NCBI RefSeq assembly: GCF_026210795.1
Contig: NC_089455.1
Coordinates: forward strand, 558,001-622,000
Direction: 5' to 3'
Source: Rhizophagus irregularis
Lineage: Eukaryota; Glomeromycota; Glomeromycetes; Glomerales; Glomeraceae
Length of the DNA stretch: 64,000 nucleotides
The notes under the pieces were generated by a model. That model was not told the origin of the DNA, did no database searches, and worked only from the letters and a program-made list of their open reading frames with translations. Shown one piece after another: positions 45,805 through 61,894 of this stretch (positions are counted from its first letter, which is position 1; each line of letters opens with the position of its first letter). Both the position numbers and the translations under genes were made by a program.

Positions 45805-46247
45805 GTCTAGTTAGACAATCAACATATTAGATCTGCGGAATGAAAAAAATTTTTTATGTTTGATGATCATCCTGATCCGATAATCTTTTTTTTTTATAAC
45901 GAAAATAACGAAAATTCAATTCCCCATTATTTCTTTTATAGCGGAAATTTATTTTTCTATTAATATCTTTTTAAAAGATAATATTACTAAATAAAGTTAA
46001 TGCACTTGATGACTATTTCACATAATATTAGTGCAGAATTGGAGTGAAATTTATCGAGTAAATGTGTAAAATTTGGGCACTGCGGGCCATCTCTATATCG
46101 ATATTGAAACGACTTTTTGATTAACTGTTAAGAATTTTGAGTATTGTCATAGCCTATTCTAATTTCTAAAACTGAATTGTTTATTTAATAAAATATATTG
46201 TTAAATTCTTTCTTACTGAAAATATTGCGTTGGGAATTGAGCATATA
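45805..46247. promoter_or_regulatory. Spacer between RRN3 start and SGD1 end
   Basis: About 440 bp of AT-rich sequence holding the RRN3 promoter and the SGD1 3' region. No distinct motif or element was recognised. Confidence 0.35.
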
Positions 46248-49200
46248 TTAAAGCAAATCGTTACTACTAGTGCTAAATCCATTTTGAATAATTTCTTTAA
46301 TAATATTACAACCCACTTTAACTAATCCTTTTTCTTTTTGTTCTAATATTTCACTTTTTCTAACAAAATTATATAAAAAGAATAAAATTCCTTTAGCTAA
46401 TGTAGGATTCGTTAATGATTTACTAAATATATTATAGAGCATTTGTTTTTGATTATTTGATTTTCTTGAAAATTGTGTTTCGTTAGATAATAAAATTATA
46501 TTAGAAAATAATAATTGAAAAAATAATCGTGATTGTTGTTGAAGTTTAGGAAACGATACAGTCTTCATTAATAATTGTCAATTCGAAAGAACGATTCCCC
46601 GAAAAGGCGTAGTTAGTATCGGTAAAGAAAAATAAAATATATAACTAAAATAAACTTACTTTAAGTATTATCACAGATAATTGGCCGCCAGTTATTAAAA
46701 ATGCATAAAGTTTACTCAAGTTCACAATTTTTCTTAAAGGAATTTTTTCTGCAGTTGATGATGTCTGAATGGTTTTAACAAGTTCCATGCCACCGATATC
46801 ATTTTCTCCACATTCTCTTAAAAAATCCCATAAACAATATTGAAAAGTAATTTTAAAGCTATGATCATGTTCACAAAGCTTTTGTGATATCAATGCATAA
46901 TATGGATTATGTGTTTTTTCCTGTGTTAAAAATAAAATTTTCGCGTTCAATTGATATTTTAATATGTATGCTAAATGGAATATCTTAAATTATAATTACA
47001 TTTCCACAGCAATGCAATAAAACTCTGGGAATTTCACGTTCTTGGACTTCTTTTAGATTCAATTTCAAAAGTCTTTCAAACGCATCAACATAATCCTACA
47101 ACCAACAGTCAGATAAAAAAATTTGTTAAAACTTAGAAAAATACATCATTAAACTCAATATTTACCTCGCTACTCATTATGACCACAAAAATACTTCTTC
47201 TAACATCCGTATTCATTTTTTGTTCTTTAGCTAACTTTAATAAAGCGCTAGATGCAGAATTATCAATTTTCTCAGCGCGTTGCGTAATGATTGAAGTTGA
47301 TGAATCATCAGCCAAATTAGCGGTCCACGATGATCCAACAAGCCACCATTTTCCTTCAAATTATGAATAAATGTGTAACCAACGTTGCGTTTTCAAATGA
47401 ACTTAATGTACGTTCGTTTCACGAGATTTTCTGCTAGATAATTCATACCTTTTGTTTCAACAAACCTAATGTCATCAAGACTGACTCTCAATGCTTCCGT
47501 CGCTTGAACTATAAGATAAAATATATTTTTAAAAAAATAAAGAAAATAATGTTTATTTTCAAAAAGTACAACTATACCTTGGATCTTTTTTCCTAGATTA
47601 TTAAGAAATTTTTTCATTTTAAGAATGCTTTCAATATTCACCATTACATTCTGCTGTTTTAGACGATTATTTTTAAGATTTGTTATAGTTTCAATCATAA
47701 ACTTCGTACGTGATCTTTTTATTAAGAGAAAATACGATCATCATTAAATGATAACAAGAACGTCAACAAAAAAGGTTAGTAATTACCCTAATGACCCTGA
47801 ATCTTTTTTTGTGATTTCAGTTTGAACTTGTTGAATAATTTCTTTCAATGCAGTCGGATCATCTTTTCTAAGTTGATATCCAGAACCTAATATCACACGC
47901 GCAGCGAAATAAAATTAGTAAATATATGTAGAACAAAACTTATTAAAAATGTTACTTACTTCTAATCACTTTTAATAACAACTCAACATTAAGTTCATTC
48001 AAATCAGAAATAAATAATTTAATTAAATCATAAACCAATACACATGATATGACTTGAAAATTATAAAGTTCTGAAACCAAAACTACTAAATTTGTACACT
48101 CTTTTCCACCTTCTTCTTCAAGGCTTTTAACACCATCGATAGAATTGGTATTATATTGTCTATGGTATCTCTCAAATTCTTCAACCATCTCTTGAACAAA
48201 ATGTGCGCCTATTGATTATTATAGAAAGTAAATTAGTAGACTGTTGTTTTTTTTTTAAAAAAAAAGTCTATCTAAAGAGATTTTTTCAAACTTACAAAAA
48301 TCGATACCAATTATTTTGTAAAAAGCCGCTATTAATGTAGCATATAAAATCACAAATTGATCTAATAACGTGGATCTTGAGGTAATTGAATTCAAGACAA
48401 GGGATGTAATGGTAGAAGTAACATCTAATGTAGTTTGAAATTAATAAGTCTATTATATTATCTCATGGCAATGTATATAATAAAAATATAAAGATTATTA
48501 CCATGTCGGGTAAATTTTTGATACAATTCATCAATGTTCATGATGATACTCTCAATATTAGACTCGCTCAGTCTATTCATAAATTATAAACAGTCAATTA
48601 GCAACAAAACGCTGTATAAAAATACCGATAAAAAAGGATAATGGACCTGTTTAATAAGCCTTGTAATTGCCGTTGTAACCGTATTTGTTGATCTTTTTTT
48701 GCTTTGTCACACTCGGATAAAGCTTTGTCTCGTAGATGAGGAGGAACATATTTACCTAAGAGAAACAAAGTATTAATAAAGTATTAGGAAAAAAAATTAC
48801 GCTAACAATAATACAACCTTTTGCCTCATAATTTCCATCCTCTTTGTTATATTCTTTATCGTACATATTGGAATCATTTTCTGTATCGTCCTCTTCCATG
48901 ATATTAGTATTTTCTTCTTCATCACTTTTATACTCCAAATCATCAGAATAATCTTGCTCTGATATTCCTATATCACACCCCTATCAAATTTGGACTATTA
49001 TTATGCAGTATATTAACAGAGGAAACATTGAATGCACTTATTTACCTCTTCCTCCTCAGATAAAGAATTCGAAAATTTCAAATTTTTTGAACCAACATCG
49101 ACCCCTTGCAGTAACTCTTAAAAAAAAATTATTATTAGGTATTGTACTGTACATAAATTTGTTTATAAGCATGCATACCGTCCAACCCATCATCTTCAAA

Positions 49201-49969
49201 TGCTTTTGTTAATTTTCCTCCTGATTTTATTCCCAGTTTTTTTTCTAATCGTCTAATTTCCTTTTCATCAGTATTTTTAGATTCTGCTAAAGTGTCTTCA
49301 CTTGAGGTGGAAATGAGATTAGAGTCCTTAAGCAACGAGTAAAAATTTGGATTTGTTATAGAAAGTCTTTCTAACTTCTGTGAATAAGAACTCATTTTTG
49401 TGCTTTTTGGTTTTTTGGCAGAAAATTTGATGATCTTTGATGAGGTAGCTGTATTTATAGATGATTGTGATTGATGGTTTATTTTCTGACGTTTCTCAGG
49501 CGGCTGAATGTTTGTTTCTACTTGATTTCGTTGAGCCTTAAAGTTTTTCAATAAATATCTCATATTTTAATAATCTTAAGTGTGTTCTATAAAATATAAT
49601 AATACCTTTTTCTTTTTCCTATCTATTCGATCTTGTTTTCTTTGTTCTTTTCTCGATTGTGCTTGATTTTTGAATCTCTTCCCAAACTTACTATCACCTA
49701 AACAAATAATTATATTTCAATTTAAATAGTGTATATATCAAATTACTCAAACGAATAATTATAAGCAAATATATACCAACTTCAAGTTGTTCTTGAAGAG
49801 AACTAGGCAATTTAGGCCCATTCGACTTAGCTTTACGTTTCGGTGGCATCCTACAAATTTCAGTGATAAAATAAACATGATTTTAAATTAAATTCAAAAC
49901 ATGAAAATATTGATGTTCTTACCTTAAATTGTTATGAGAAAAATAGAGATTATCTCCATGTGAATCCAT
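46248..49969 (-). CDS. SGD1: SGD1/NOM1-like MIF4G-MA3 nucleolar protein
   Basis: Multi-exon gene. The conventional start is MPPKRKAKSNGPKLPSSLQE at 49849. A spliced leader exon (donor GTAAGA near 49922, acceptor TTTGTAG before GATGCC) joins in frame to an upstream ATG at 49969 giving MDSHGDNLYFSHNNLR, so either start is possible; the span includes the upper one. The protein has a basic N-terminus, an acidic stretch (DEEENTNIMEEDDTENDSN), the MIF4G entry KYVPPHLRDKALSE and LNRLSESNIESI, then FVETKGKWWLVGSSW. The MA3 domain has MNTDVRRSIFVVIMSSEDYV, EIPRVLLHCCGNEKTHNPYY and ALISQKLCEHDHSFKITFQY. NOM1/Sgd1 acts in nucleolar 40S assembly with the DEAD-box helicase eIF4A3/Fal1. The C-terminus ends in SNDLL. 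Confidence 0.85.
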
Positions 49970-50059
49970 TAAATACGATATGTCACCGGTCACGTGGAAT
50001 TAAATAAGTAATATAAATAAGCTTTCACTGATTCTCGGTCGGAATTCTAGTCTTACAAA
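49970..50059. promoter_or_regulatory. Short bidirectional promoter SGD1/PRP5
   Basis: If the upper SGD1 start is used, only 90 bp separate two divergent genes (210 bp with the lower start). The gap has a TCACGTGG E-box-like site near 49990 and an ACCGGT palindrome just before it. The two genes act in ribosome assembly and pre-mRNA splicing, so shared control is plausible. Confidence 0.45.
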
Positions 50060-54362
<4,303 letters not shown>

Positions 54363-55149
54363 ACGGAAAAAATTTTATTGTTTTAGTGAAAGTTCGATGT
54401 TGGCATTATTTCTTTTTATCCCTTTTTTGTTTTATTATTAAATTTTTCTATAGACGATTTGTACGCAAATTCTCGAAGATTTTATTCACTGTTTTTAATA
54501 AAGGTGGTAGCCAGTTTTTTATTCTATTTATATCCTTATCCTTTACTTATCCGGGTCGCCCAGTTGACAAATTTCTTTTTTGTAAATTTGCTAAGCCGGC
54601 ACTTTTCCAACATCCGAATTATTTACAGTTCTGGTTAGCGTATTTCTATTATAGCTCTTACTATGGATTAAGGACATTTCAGTTAAACATGGGCAAGTAC
54701 ACTTAGATTTTGACCCACGATTTATTATTATATATCACAATGTGAATATTTGTTAGATTTAAATTTGAAATCAACTATTTTATTATTGTTTAAATTATCC
54801 GTTTTTTTTTTTGGAACATATATTTTGAGTTTATCACTGAAGAATATTTAAGGCGACGATATTCATTAATGATGAAATATGAGGTACGTAAGGAGATTTA
54901 ATTTAATCCTGGATGAATTGAGCCTTGTTTTGTGTTATTGAATGGTGTTATAAGCTTCATTTTTTATAATTTATAAATAAACCTATTTTGTATTTACATG
55001 TCTATTACTTAATAATATTAGTACTAGAAAGAGTAAAGAGTATATAATTACTCAACTATATTACTTAAATACTTAACTAAGGTCTAAGGATAAGTTTATA
55101 GAGTTTATATATTAAAAATAAGCAAATAAAAATTAAATTAAGATGATAA
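54363..55149. other. Convergent intergenic region PRP5/YIH1-like
   Basis: Presumed 3' untranslated regions of both genes. A 106-residue open stretch at 54386-54706 (ending QFWLAYFYYSSYYGLRTFQL, NMGKYT) is aromatic-rich, has no recognisable family and starts 24 bp after the PRP5 stop, so it is not called. Confidence 0.4.
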
Positions 55150-56192
55150 TTACCTTTTCTTTTTATTTCTTCCCGAAGATTTTTGTTCATTACTATTTGT
55201 AATATAACCACATTTTTCTAAAAGATCTCTGGCGCAATTTTGAATATCTTTAAATCTCTCTGGGCCTAATAAAATTCCGCCAAACCATCTTGAAACTATT
55301 ACAATAACATTTTTTGCGTCAACTAATTGCAACAGATGAAGTAATCTGCCTCCAGCTGCAGTTTCACCATCATCATCATTATCTACAAAAATTACAATAA
55401 AGTAAATCTTAAAATAAAGAAAGTTAAAAGGAAAATTGTATTAAACATACCCTGTAATATTATACCATTTTCTTGAACAATTCTGTAAGCCATTATATTA
55501 TGCGAAGCTTTGGCTATTTTTTTATCTAATAATAAAGTAGATCTTACAAGTTTAACTTGTTGTAAATTATATACAGAAGCTAGATGAGCAACAAATATAG
55601 ATTTTTTATGTTCGAATTGATCTCCATGTGTTATTTGAGGACACTCAATCTTCTCCTCATTCAATTGTTCTTCAGTATTTGCAACATTTGCGAAATGCAC
55701 TATTTCAATTATCTGATGCTCGGACTGTATCATATTTTTTAACGTAGCATCTTCATTTTCATAAATTTTTAACTTATTTATCATAAAATCTTGAAGCCAC
55801 TCAATCCAAGAAAATATAACAACTTCACCAGGAATAAATAATCGTTTAAAATTTTTTTCAATGTCATCTTTTATACTTTGATCTATTTTTAATGTACCAC
55901 AATATAAACTTTTTATTTCGTAACTTGGAGGTTCAGAAGAAGGATATTCAGGCGGAAAATGAAATCTTAGAGTAAATTCTCTGGATGATTTATTAATAAA
56001 ATTTCTATCTTGTTCTGTTATGTTTGATTTTTCTTCGGGAAGAATAACATTATTTTCTAAAGATAATTTAAAAGTGTACGCAAGATATGGTTCAGAGGAA
56101 AAAGTGTCTAATTGAAAAGCTTCTTCACCAAATATTGAAGAAAGTGCTACGAATTCTTCTTGTTGTAACTCTTGATTTTCGTTGGTTGTCAT
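55150..56192 (-). CDS. YIH1: YIH1/IMPACT-like RWD protein
   Basis: Two exons (56192-55451 and 55382-55150) give 324 residues with a clean phase-1 junction (LQ, then DNDDDGETAAGGRLLHL). The N-terminal RWD domain shows LQQEEFVALSSIFGEEAF, FTLRFHFPPEYPSSEPPSYE and a YPSSEPP turn, as in GCN2/IMPACT proteins. The C-terminal ancient UPF0029/Impact domain has HKKSIFVAHLASVYN, DDDGETAAGGRLLHLMQL and NVIVIVSRWFGGILLGPERF. Yih1/IMPACT binds GCN1 through RWD and restrains GCN2, so it tunes the amino-acid starvation response in the cytosol. The C-terminus is lysine-rich. It shares a 188-bp divergent promoter with the PDCD2-like gene. Confidence 0.92.
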
Positions 56193-56380
56193 TTTCCTGC
56201 TTAACGAAAAAATAAACGTACCAGGATCTATGTTAGGGATGTTTGGGATTAAAATTCATGGTAAATTCGTAATACGCGTAAAAACCGGCATGCAAACCAA
56301 ATTCGGGAATTGCTGTGTAATTTAAAAGCCTAAAAAAATATTACGATGGGTATTTATTTATTAATTTATAATAAAAGGCC

Positions 56381-57845
56381 ATGGCAGCCTCTTCGACCGC
56401 GGTCGTAGAACTTGGCTTCGCCGAGCCACCAGAAAGTCCTCTTATAGCCGAAAATTTTCCTAGTAAAATTGGAGGAAGGCCGGTATGTAATTTTTATTTG
56501 AACAATTTGTAAATAAATAAATTTATGCGTTTAACTTTGTCGAGAAAAAATTTTTTATAGGCATGGTTAAATCCAGAGCATATATTATTAGCAGAACAAG
56601 TTCGTTGTGAAGTTTGTTGTAAACCAATGATACTCTTGGTTCAAGTATATAGTATTATACTTTTTAGTTTATGTTAAACCGAATTTATATAAAATAGAAT
56701 ATAGAGCATTTATTTATACACTTTTTAGCTATACACTCCTGAGGATTATCCTCCCGAAGCATTTCACCGTACTATATATGTATTTTGTTGTAAAAATGGA
56801 TCATGTCACAAAATTTCTTGGAGAAAAAGGTTGGTTTGTATACCCTCTGGAATATTAATTTAAACTAATAGTTTTTTTTATAAATAGCTTTAAAGTATTT
56901 CGAAGTCAATTACCCAAGAATAACATTTATTGGCAAGAAAATGAATCATCCCTTGATAGTACTACTAAAAAGAAGTCACCTGGTATAATCAATATTCATT
57001 TAAATTATGTAATTTACAGACAATTAACTGTTTGTTGTATTTCGTAAACTATTAGCTAAGCAATGTATAGTTTGTGGATTACTTGGATCTAAAATGTGCG
57101 GGAAATGTAATCAAGTTAACTATTGTTCAAAAGAACATCAAATTGAACATTGGACTTCCGGTCAACATAAAATTCACTGTAATACAATATCAACAACATC
57201 AATTATTGAAGAGCATAACAACCATTGTAGAAAATTGGTTTTATTTCCCGAATATGAGATTGTTACAGAACAGGAAGGAAAAGATCAAGAAGAGGAAGAA
57301 GATTATGGTGAAAGAGATGGCGATAATAATTCATCTAACTCTAAAGCACTCGTTCCAGTTGGAGATGAAGTTTATGAAAATACTGGTGTTGATGTTGATA
57401 AAGCATTTTTAAAGTTTCAAAAGAGAATTGAACCATATCCTGAGCAAATAATAAGGTATAATAGAATTGAGTATGAAAGTGAAAAAAATCCCGAGCCTTT
57501 ATGGGTTAGTGATATCGATAAACCAACTGTACAAGATATAAATCCATGTCCACACTGTGGACAAGAAAGAACCTTGGAATTCCAGGTAATTTTAATCTCA
57601 AAAAAAAAAAAGAATTTTCTCTGTTAGAAATAAGTTACCGATTATTTTTTAAATAGATATTATCTACGCTTCTTAATTATCTTGAAATTGATCATTTGCA
57701 ACAAAGTTCACTTGATTGGGGTACATTATTTATATATAGTTGCAAATATAATTGTCATGTAGAAAACATGTATTACATTAATGAAATTTTGTGGAGACAA
57801 AATTTTAGCGATGATGGTCTGAATTGGAAAAGAAATCTAAAATAA
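56381..57845 (+). CDS. PDCD2/TSR4-like protein with MYND finger
   Basis: Six exons (56381-56482, 56561-56644, 56729-56829, 56888-56982, 57056-57585, 57657-57845) give 366 residues. The N-terminal half has GFAEPPES, IGGRPAWLNPEHI, RCEVCCKPMILLVQLYTPED, and FHRTIYVFCCKNGSC, the PDCD2 signature. Splicing gives a MYND-type zinc finger (CIVCGLLGSKMCGKCNQVNY, then CSKEHQIEHW…H…C). The C-terminal domain has FQKRIEPYPEQIIRYNR, PCPHCGQERTLEFQILSTLL and DWGTLFIYSCKYNC. Yeast Tsr4 and animal PDCD2 are chaperones for ribosomal protein uS5 (Rps2) in 40S production; the same role is expected. An acidic linker lies between finger and C-terminal domain. Confidence 0.92.
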
Positions 57846-57888
57846 CATTATATTTTGTATAGATTGTAAAACAAATAAAAGTCAATTA

Positions 57889-58010
57889 CAGTCAAACTCG
57901 ATGTACCGATACCTATGTACCGATAATTGCATGTACCGATATTGTATATAATTTCGCGATATAACATGTACCGATATCTTTTGTCCCTATATAATAGTTT
58001 AATGACAGTG
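57889..58010 (+). mobile_element. Pogo/Tc1-like terminus with TGTACCGAT repeats
   Basis: TA followed by CAGTCAAACTCGATGTACCG at 57889, the CAGTC start of a pogo-type terminal repeat, then three more copies of (C/T)ATGTACCGAT within 80 bp. No matching right end was found before COX17, so it looks like a single-ended remnant. It starts 44 bp after the PDCD2-like stop codon and probably lies in that gene's 3' untranslated region. Confidence 0.5.
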
Positions 58011-58181
58011 GTGTACGATATTAACGTACAAACTGGCCAGAGTTAACGTAACGCTATCACGTGCAAGTGCATAACTTCTAAACTCGGCCCAGTTCGTACG
58101 CTCACTGGTCAAAATCGGCATGTCATGTGATTATATCAAGTGATTAACGTTTCTAAAATTTCTTTTTTTTTTTGCAAAAAA

Positions 58182-58442
58182 ATGTCTTCTACACTTTCGA
58201 CCAAAACTACGACTCAAACAACTAGTACCAACTTTACAAGCTCCGTTTCAATTTCACCAACACCAACAACGTTAACAACGTCAACTACGTCAACTACAAC
58301 AAATATTAAACCTTGCTGTGCATGTCCTGAAACAAAAAGAAATAGGGATCAATGTATTTTTGAAACCGGTGATGAAGAAAAATGTAAAGATTTAATTGAA
58401 GCTCATAAAGCTTGCATGCGTAATTTGGGTTTTAATATTTAA
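58182..58442 (+). CDS. COX17: COX17 copper chaperone
   Basis: A single-exon 86-residue product. Residues from about 43 on match Cox17: [20 protein letters not shown], then [20 protein letters not shown]. The CC-x-C copper site and the twin CX9C cysteine pairs that form the helical hairpin in the mitochondrial intermembrane space are present. Cox17 passes copper to Sco1 and Cox11 for cytochrome c oxidase assembly. Typical Cox17 is about 65-70 residues; here a roughly 40-residue Ser/Thr-rich leader ([20 protein letters not shown]…) precedes the core. The ATG at 58182 is the lower of two in-frame ATGs; the upper one (58140) would add [14 protein letters not shown]. Confidence 0.93.
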   Translation: MSSTLSTKTTTQTTSTNFTSSVSISPTPTTLTTSTTSTTTNIKPCCACPETKRNRDQCIFETGDEEKCKDLIEAHKACMRNLGFNI

Positions 58443-58726
58443 AAAAAAAGAGAGATGAAAATTATAAATTCATTAATATTACTACAATTTTATTTTTATT
58501 AATCCAAAATCAACCTACCCGCTCCGCTATATACTTGGAATAAATACATTTAAATTATACAAAATAATTAATTTATTGAATAGAAAATTATGAATTAAAT
58601 TATATTAATATCTAACTAAAAAAGGTGTTTGTTTTTTAAAGGAACGAGAATTATTAGTTAATTGTTTTTGAGTATATCTATTCCTCTTAATAAATCAATG
58701 TAAAAATTTAAACCTAAAATACTCTT

Positions 58727-60062
58727 TTAAAAGAAGTCACCTTGTCTATTAATTCTATCAGGACCACGTGGACCTGTAAGTAGAGCCCCCTGTCTATTTC
58801 TGTTATCCCCTTCAAATTGCCTAATATTATGATTAAATCTTCTTACATCATGAGGAATAAATTGTTGATGTTGATGTGAACGAGGAGGGTTTGGACTAAC
58901 ACTTCTAGACCTATTTGTAGGAATTTGAGGAGGATTATGAACTCCTGTTCGTAATTGTTGATGTGATTTTTTATGCATTAACCTTCCTCCATCATCAGAT
59001 GTTGAACGCACATTAGGGGAAGGTCTTGGAGGTAAAGTGTTGTTTATACTTCTATCATTATAACTTAAATCCGGTTTTTTTGGATTATTGTTTCGGTATT
59101 GATCATTATATGAATTTGGTGGATGAACATTTCTATCCCTGCTCCTATCCCCACTCCTACCTCTACTCCTATCTCTACTCCTTTCTCCTCCCTTATTCAC
59201 GGGTGATGAAGGATAGTTCATTGAAGTTGGTGAAGGATAGTTCATTGAAGTTGGTGATGAAGGATAGTTCATTGAAGTTGGTGATGAAGGATAGTTTATT
59301 GAAGTTGGTGATGTTAATAAGTCTCTTGAATCATAAATTATAGGCTGACGACCTCTTTTAATATTATCATTTGATTTTTTATAATTACTGTCATTATTAG
59401 CAGCCTTATTTGAATCCGAATTCATTTGTGTTGATGAAACAGACGTTTTTGAATCTAAATCATATAGCCAATCAGGAAGGTCGGCCCCTTTATTTTCATA
59501 ATATTCCCGTAATATACGTGAAATATGAGTTTCTCCTTCCCACTCATCTTTTTCTGATTCTATAAAGTAAATTGAAAAAAATTAATTTTTATTTAAAAAT
59601 AAAAAATGTCATTATTTTTTCATACCATTGTCGGATTCATCAGCATTGTTGTTATTTAAGGCTAAAATCTTGTTCCACAATTTTGAATTTTGAGTATTAT
59701 CCGTTACATCTAAACAAAAGAAAATGATTATTAAGATTATGCATAGAAATTTCTGAAGAACTATTTTTTTAAAATAATTAAATTTTGTCACCTTCGACGC
59801 TAGTATCCTTCCAATTACGAATAGATCGAAGTTTACCCCATAAGCTTTCACCAGAGTAATCATTATCTGAATTATTAGACGGTATATTGGAACCAGTCTT
59901 TTCTGCAGAAAGATATTTTTTCGGTATTGATGGTAAGGGTGGTGTTTCTGAAGAAGGTATTCCACATTTATGTCTAGCAGGGTATAGTCCAACGTCTTGA
60001 CCACAATCCTTGCAAAGAATTACGACTCTAGAAACTCGGTAATCTATGACTTTCGAAACCAT
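58727..60062 (-). CDS. Mso1-like Sec1-binding protein with N-terminal zinc motif
   Basis: Three exons. The N-terminus MVSKVIDYRVSRVVILCKDC continues GQDVGLYPARHKCG, a compact CxxC…HxxC pattern likely to bind zinc. Then SLWGKLRSIRNWKD, an acidic Asn-rich linker, and a joined segment EGETHISRILREYYENKGAD followed by LPDWLYDLDSK. This W-x-KLR plus ET-x3-L-x2-YY…P-x-WL pattern resembles the Sec1-binding region of Mso1, which aids SNARE-driven fusion of secretory vesicles in yeast. The rest is low-complexity: repeated SPTSMNYPS (59217-59322), an RSRDR tract and Pro/Asn-rich sequence ending NRQGDFF. The zinc motif is clear; the Mso1 link is from remembered pattern similarity and is moderate. Confidence 0.65.
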
Positions 60063-60588
60063 CTTTATCGTATTAGAGTAATTACTTTGTGTGTGTAAAG
60101 TATAAAAATGAGCGGGAAAAGCTGGAAAAATGTATATTTTTTTTTTGTTTTGACTACAAAATTTTAGGCTGATACGGAGAAAAGGTTATGAAAAAGTAGG
60201 AAGGCGGAAGAAAATGGTATTAAAAGGACAGTTATTCAAACCGTCAATTTCTTTTAAAAGAGGAATTTATACAAGAAGGTCGGTTACCAATAAAACCGTA
60301 TCTCATGTATTTTATTGCATCCGAGTGCATGTCGTACATTCATTATACGCGTGTCGTAAATCTTTTTTTTCGCGTTACCAATTTAATTTACGAAAAATAG
60401 AAATATTTTTCGGTTAGTTTTTTTTTAAATAATCAATCTGCGCCACTTAACAAGTTTAGTGGTTACATATTAGGTTCCATACTGACTAATGAAAAAATCA
60501 ATCTTAATTTTTTCTTTCCTAAAAAAATGTCTTTACTAAAAATAAAATTATCATTTAGGTAGGATGATAAATTTTTTAATTATTTTTA
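60063..60588. promoter_or_regulatory. Divergent promoter Mso1-like/URM1
   Basis: A head-to-head region of about 525 bp. An open stretch at 60214-60417 has no recognised family and is not called. ACGCGT occurs near 60348. Confidence 0.35.
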
Positions 60589-61079
60589 ATGGATATTTTA
60601 TTAAATAAAATTCTTTTAAAAAGTGGTGGAATAGAATTATTATTCGATAATATTAAACAAAAAAGTGTAGAAATACCATCGTCGATTAATCCACCAAATT
60701 CCACTACAATGAAAGATTTGGTTTGTATTCATCCTATTTATACATTTACTCATTAATTTTATTTATCTTTTTTTTTATTAATTTTTTATTAAATTTTAAA
60801 TTTTTGTAAAAGATATCATGGATGAAAGATAACTTATTAAAAGAACGCCCAGAATTATTTATGAGTGGAGATACAGTGTAGGCCAAAATTTTCTTGCATA
60901 TTATTATTCAAAATTTTACTGATTAATCTTTTTGCTTAAAAAAAAAAAAAATTATTTATAGTCGCCCGGGTATATTAGTATTAATAAATGATTCTGATTG
61001 GGAGTTAGAAGGAGAATTAGAATATGAAATTAAAGATGGAGATGATATAGTATTTATATCTACATTACATGGTGGATAA
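60589..61079 (+). CDS. URM1: URM1 ubiquitin-related modifier
   Basis: Three exons (60589-60720, 60813-60877, 60962-61079) give 104 residues, the usual Urm1 size. The sequence has [60 protein letters not shown] and ends [11 protein letters not shown]. The C-terminal Gly-Gly is intact and needs no processing, as is normal for Urm1. Urm1 is a beta-grasp protein: its thiocarboxylate donates sulfur to wobble uridine of certain tRNAs (with Uba4, Ncs2/Ncs6) and can also be conjugated to proteins. All junctions keep frame. Confidence 0.95.
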
Positions 61080-61894
61080 GAAAATTATTTAATGAAAAAT
61101 GATATATGATTATTTAGAAAAGAATTTTTTAAAACAAACTAGATGTGTGCATTTTTAGCGTTCTAAATAAAATACGCAATTGAATCTAACCCAAAAAATA
61201 ATCTGGACATTAGTATCTCAACGCTGTCTACAACTATATATGAAAATTCCCTATAATCAGATTATTTTGATATTTGTCATACAAGATCGGAAAAATCAGA
61301 TAATCAGTTATATTATATAATTGATGCACTGTCTGTATAAAAATAATTCGAACTCAAAAATTTAATCTCTATTTGATGTTAATGAACTTTGAGCTACAAC
61401 ACGGGATAAATAATTAGTTACCCGGGTCATGCCCGGGTTAGGATATAAACGGATATTACCCATTTTTACCCGTTATGACATTATCTTTTCTTAGGTTTTA
61501 GCTGAATCGGAATTAAAACTGGTCAGACTTGTTTAATGCCAGCCAGAATTAGTTTTCCGGTTGCTGATTTAGCGTGGCTTTTAAAATATGATTTGTCTTT
61601 TAACGATTGAGAAACGAAATTTACTTACCCTCTTTGATTTGTGAACGAGAAGTTGGAATTGTGTTTTACTTTCAAAGCTGTATATCACATGACTGGAATT
61701 TCCAAGTTCCGAATGACAGGGGTAGGGCTTGGACATTGGCTATTATTTACATAATACTTACTATATTTGAATAGGACAGTTCTGTCATAATTAAATCAAC
61801 AATGTCGGGGACCGATCCATTTTTGTTTGTACTTTGTAGTGGTATTGTTATATAAATACTCAAACTTCGCCTATTTCCTTTTCTTATAATTAAA
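61080..61894. other. Intergenic region with CCCGGGT repeat
   Basis: No gene is seen. ACCCGGGT CAT GCCCGGGT at 61420-61438 is a GC-rich palindromic/direct repeat in an AT-rich background. A TAGATGTGTGCA motif near 61140 looks like a hAT-type end, but no partner end was found. The right part holds the transporter promoter. Confidence 0.35.

Noticed and set aside
54386-54706. 106-residue open stretch after PRP5
   Set aside because: Aromatic-rich, no family recognised, begins 24 bp after the PRP5 stop. More likely 3' untranslated sequence.
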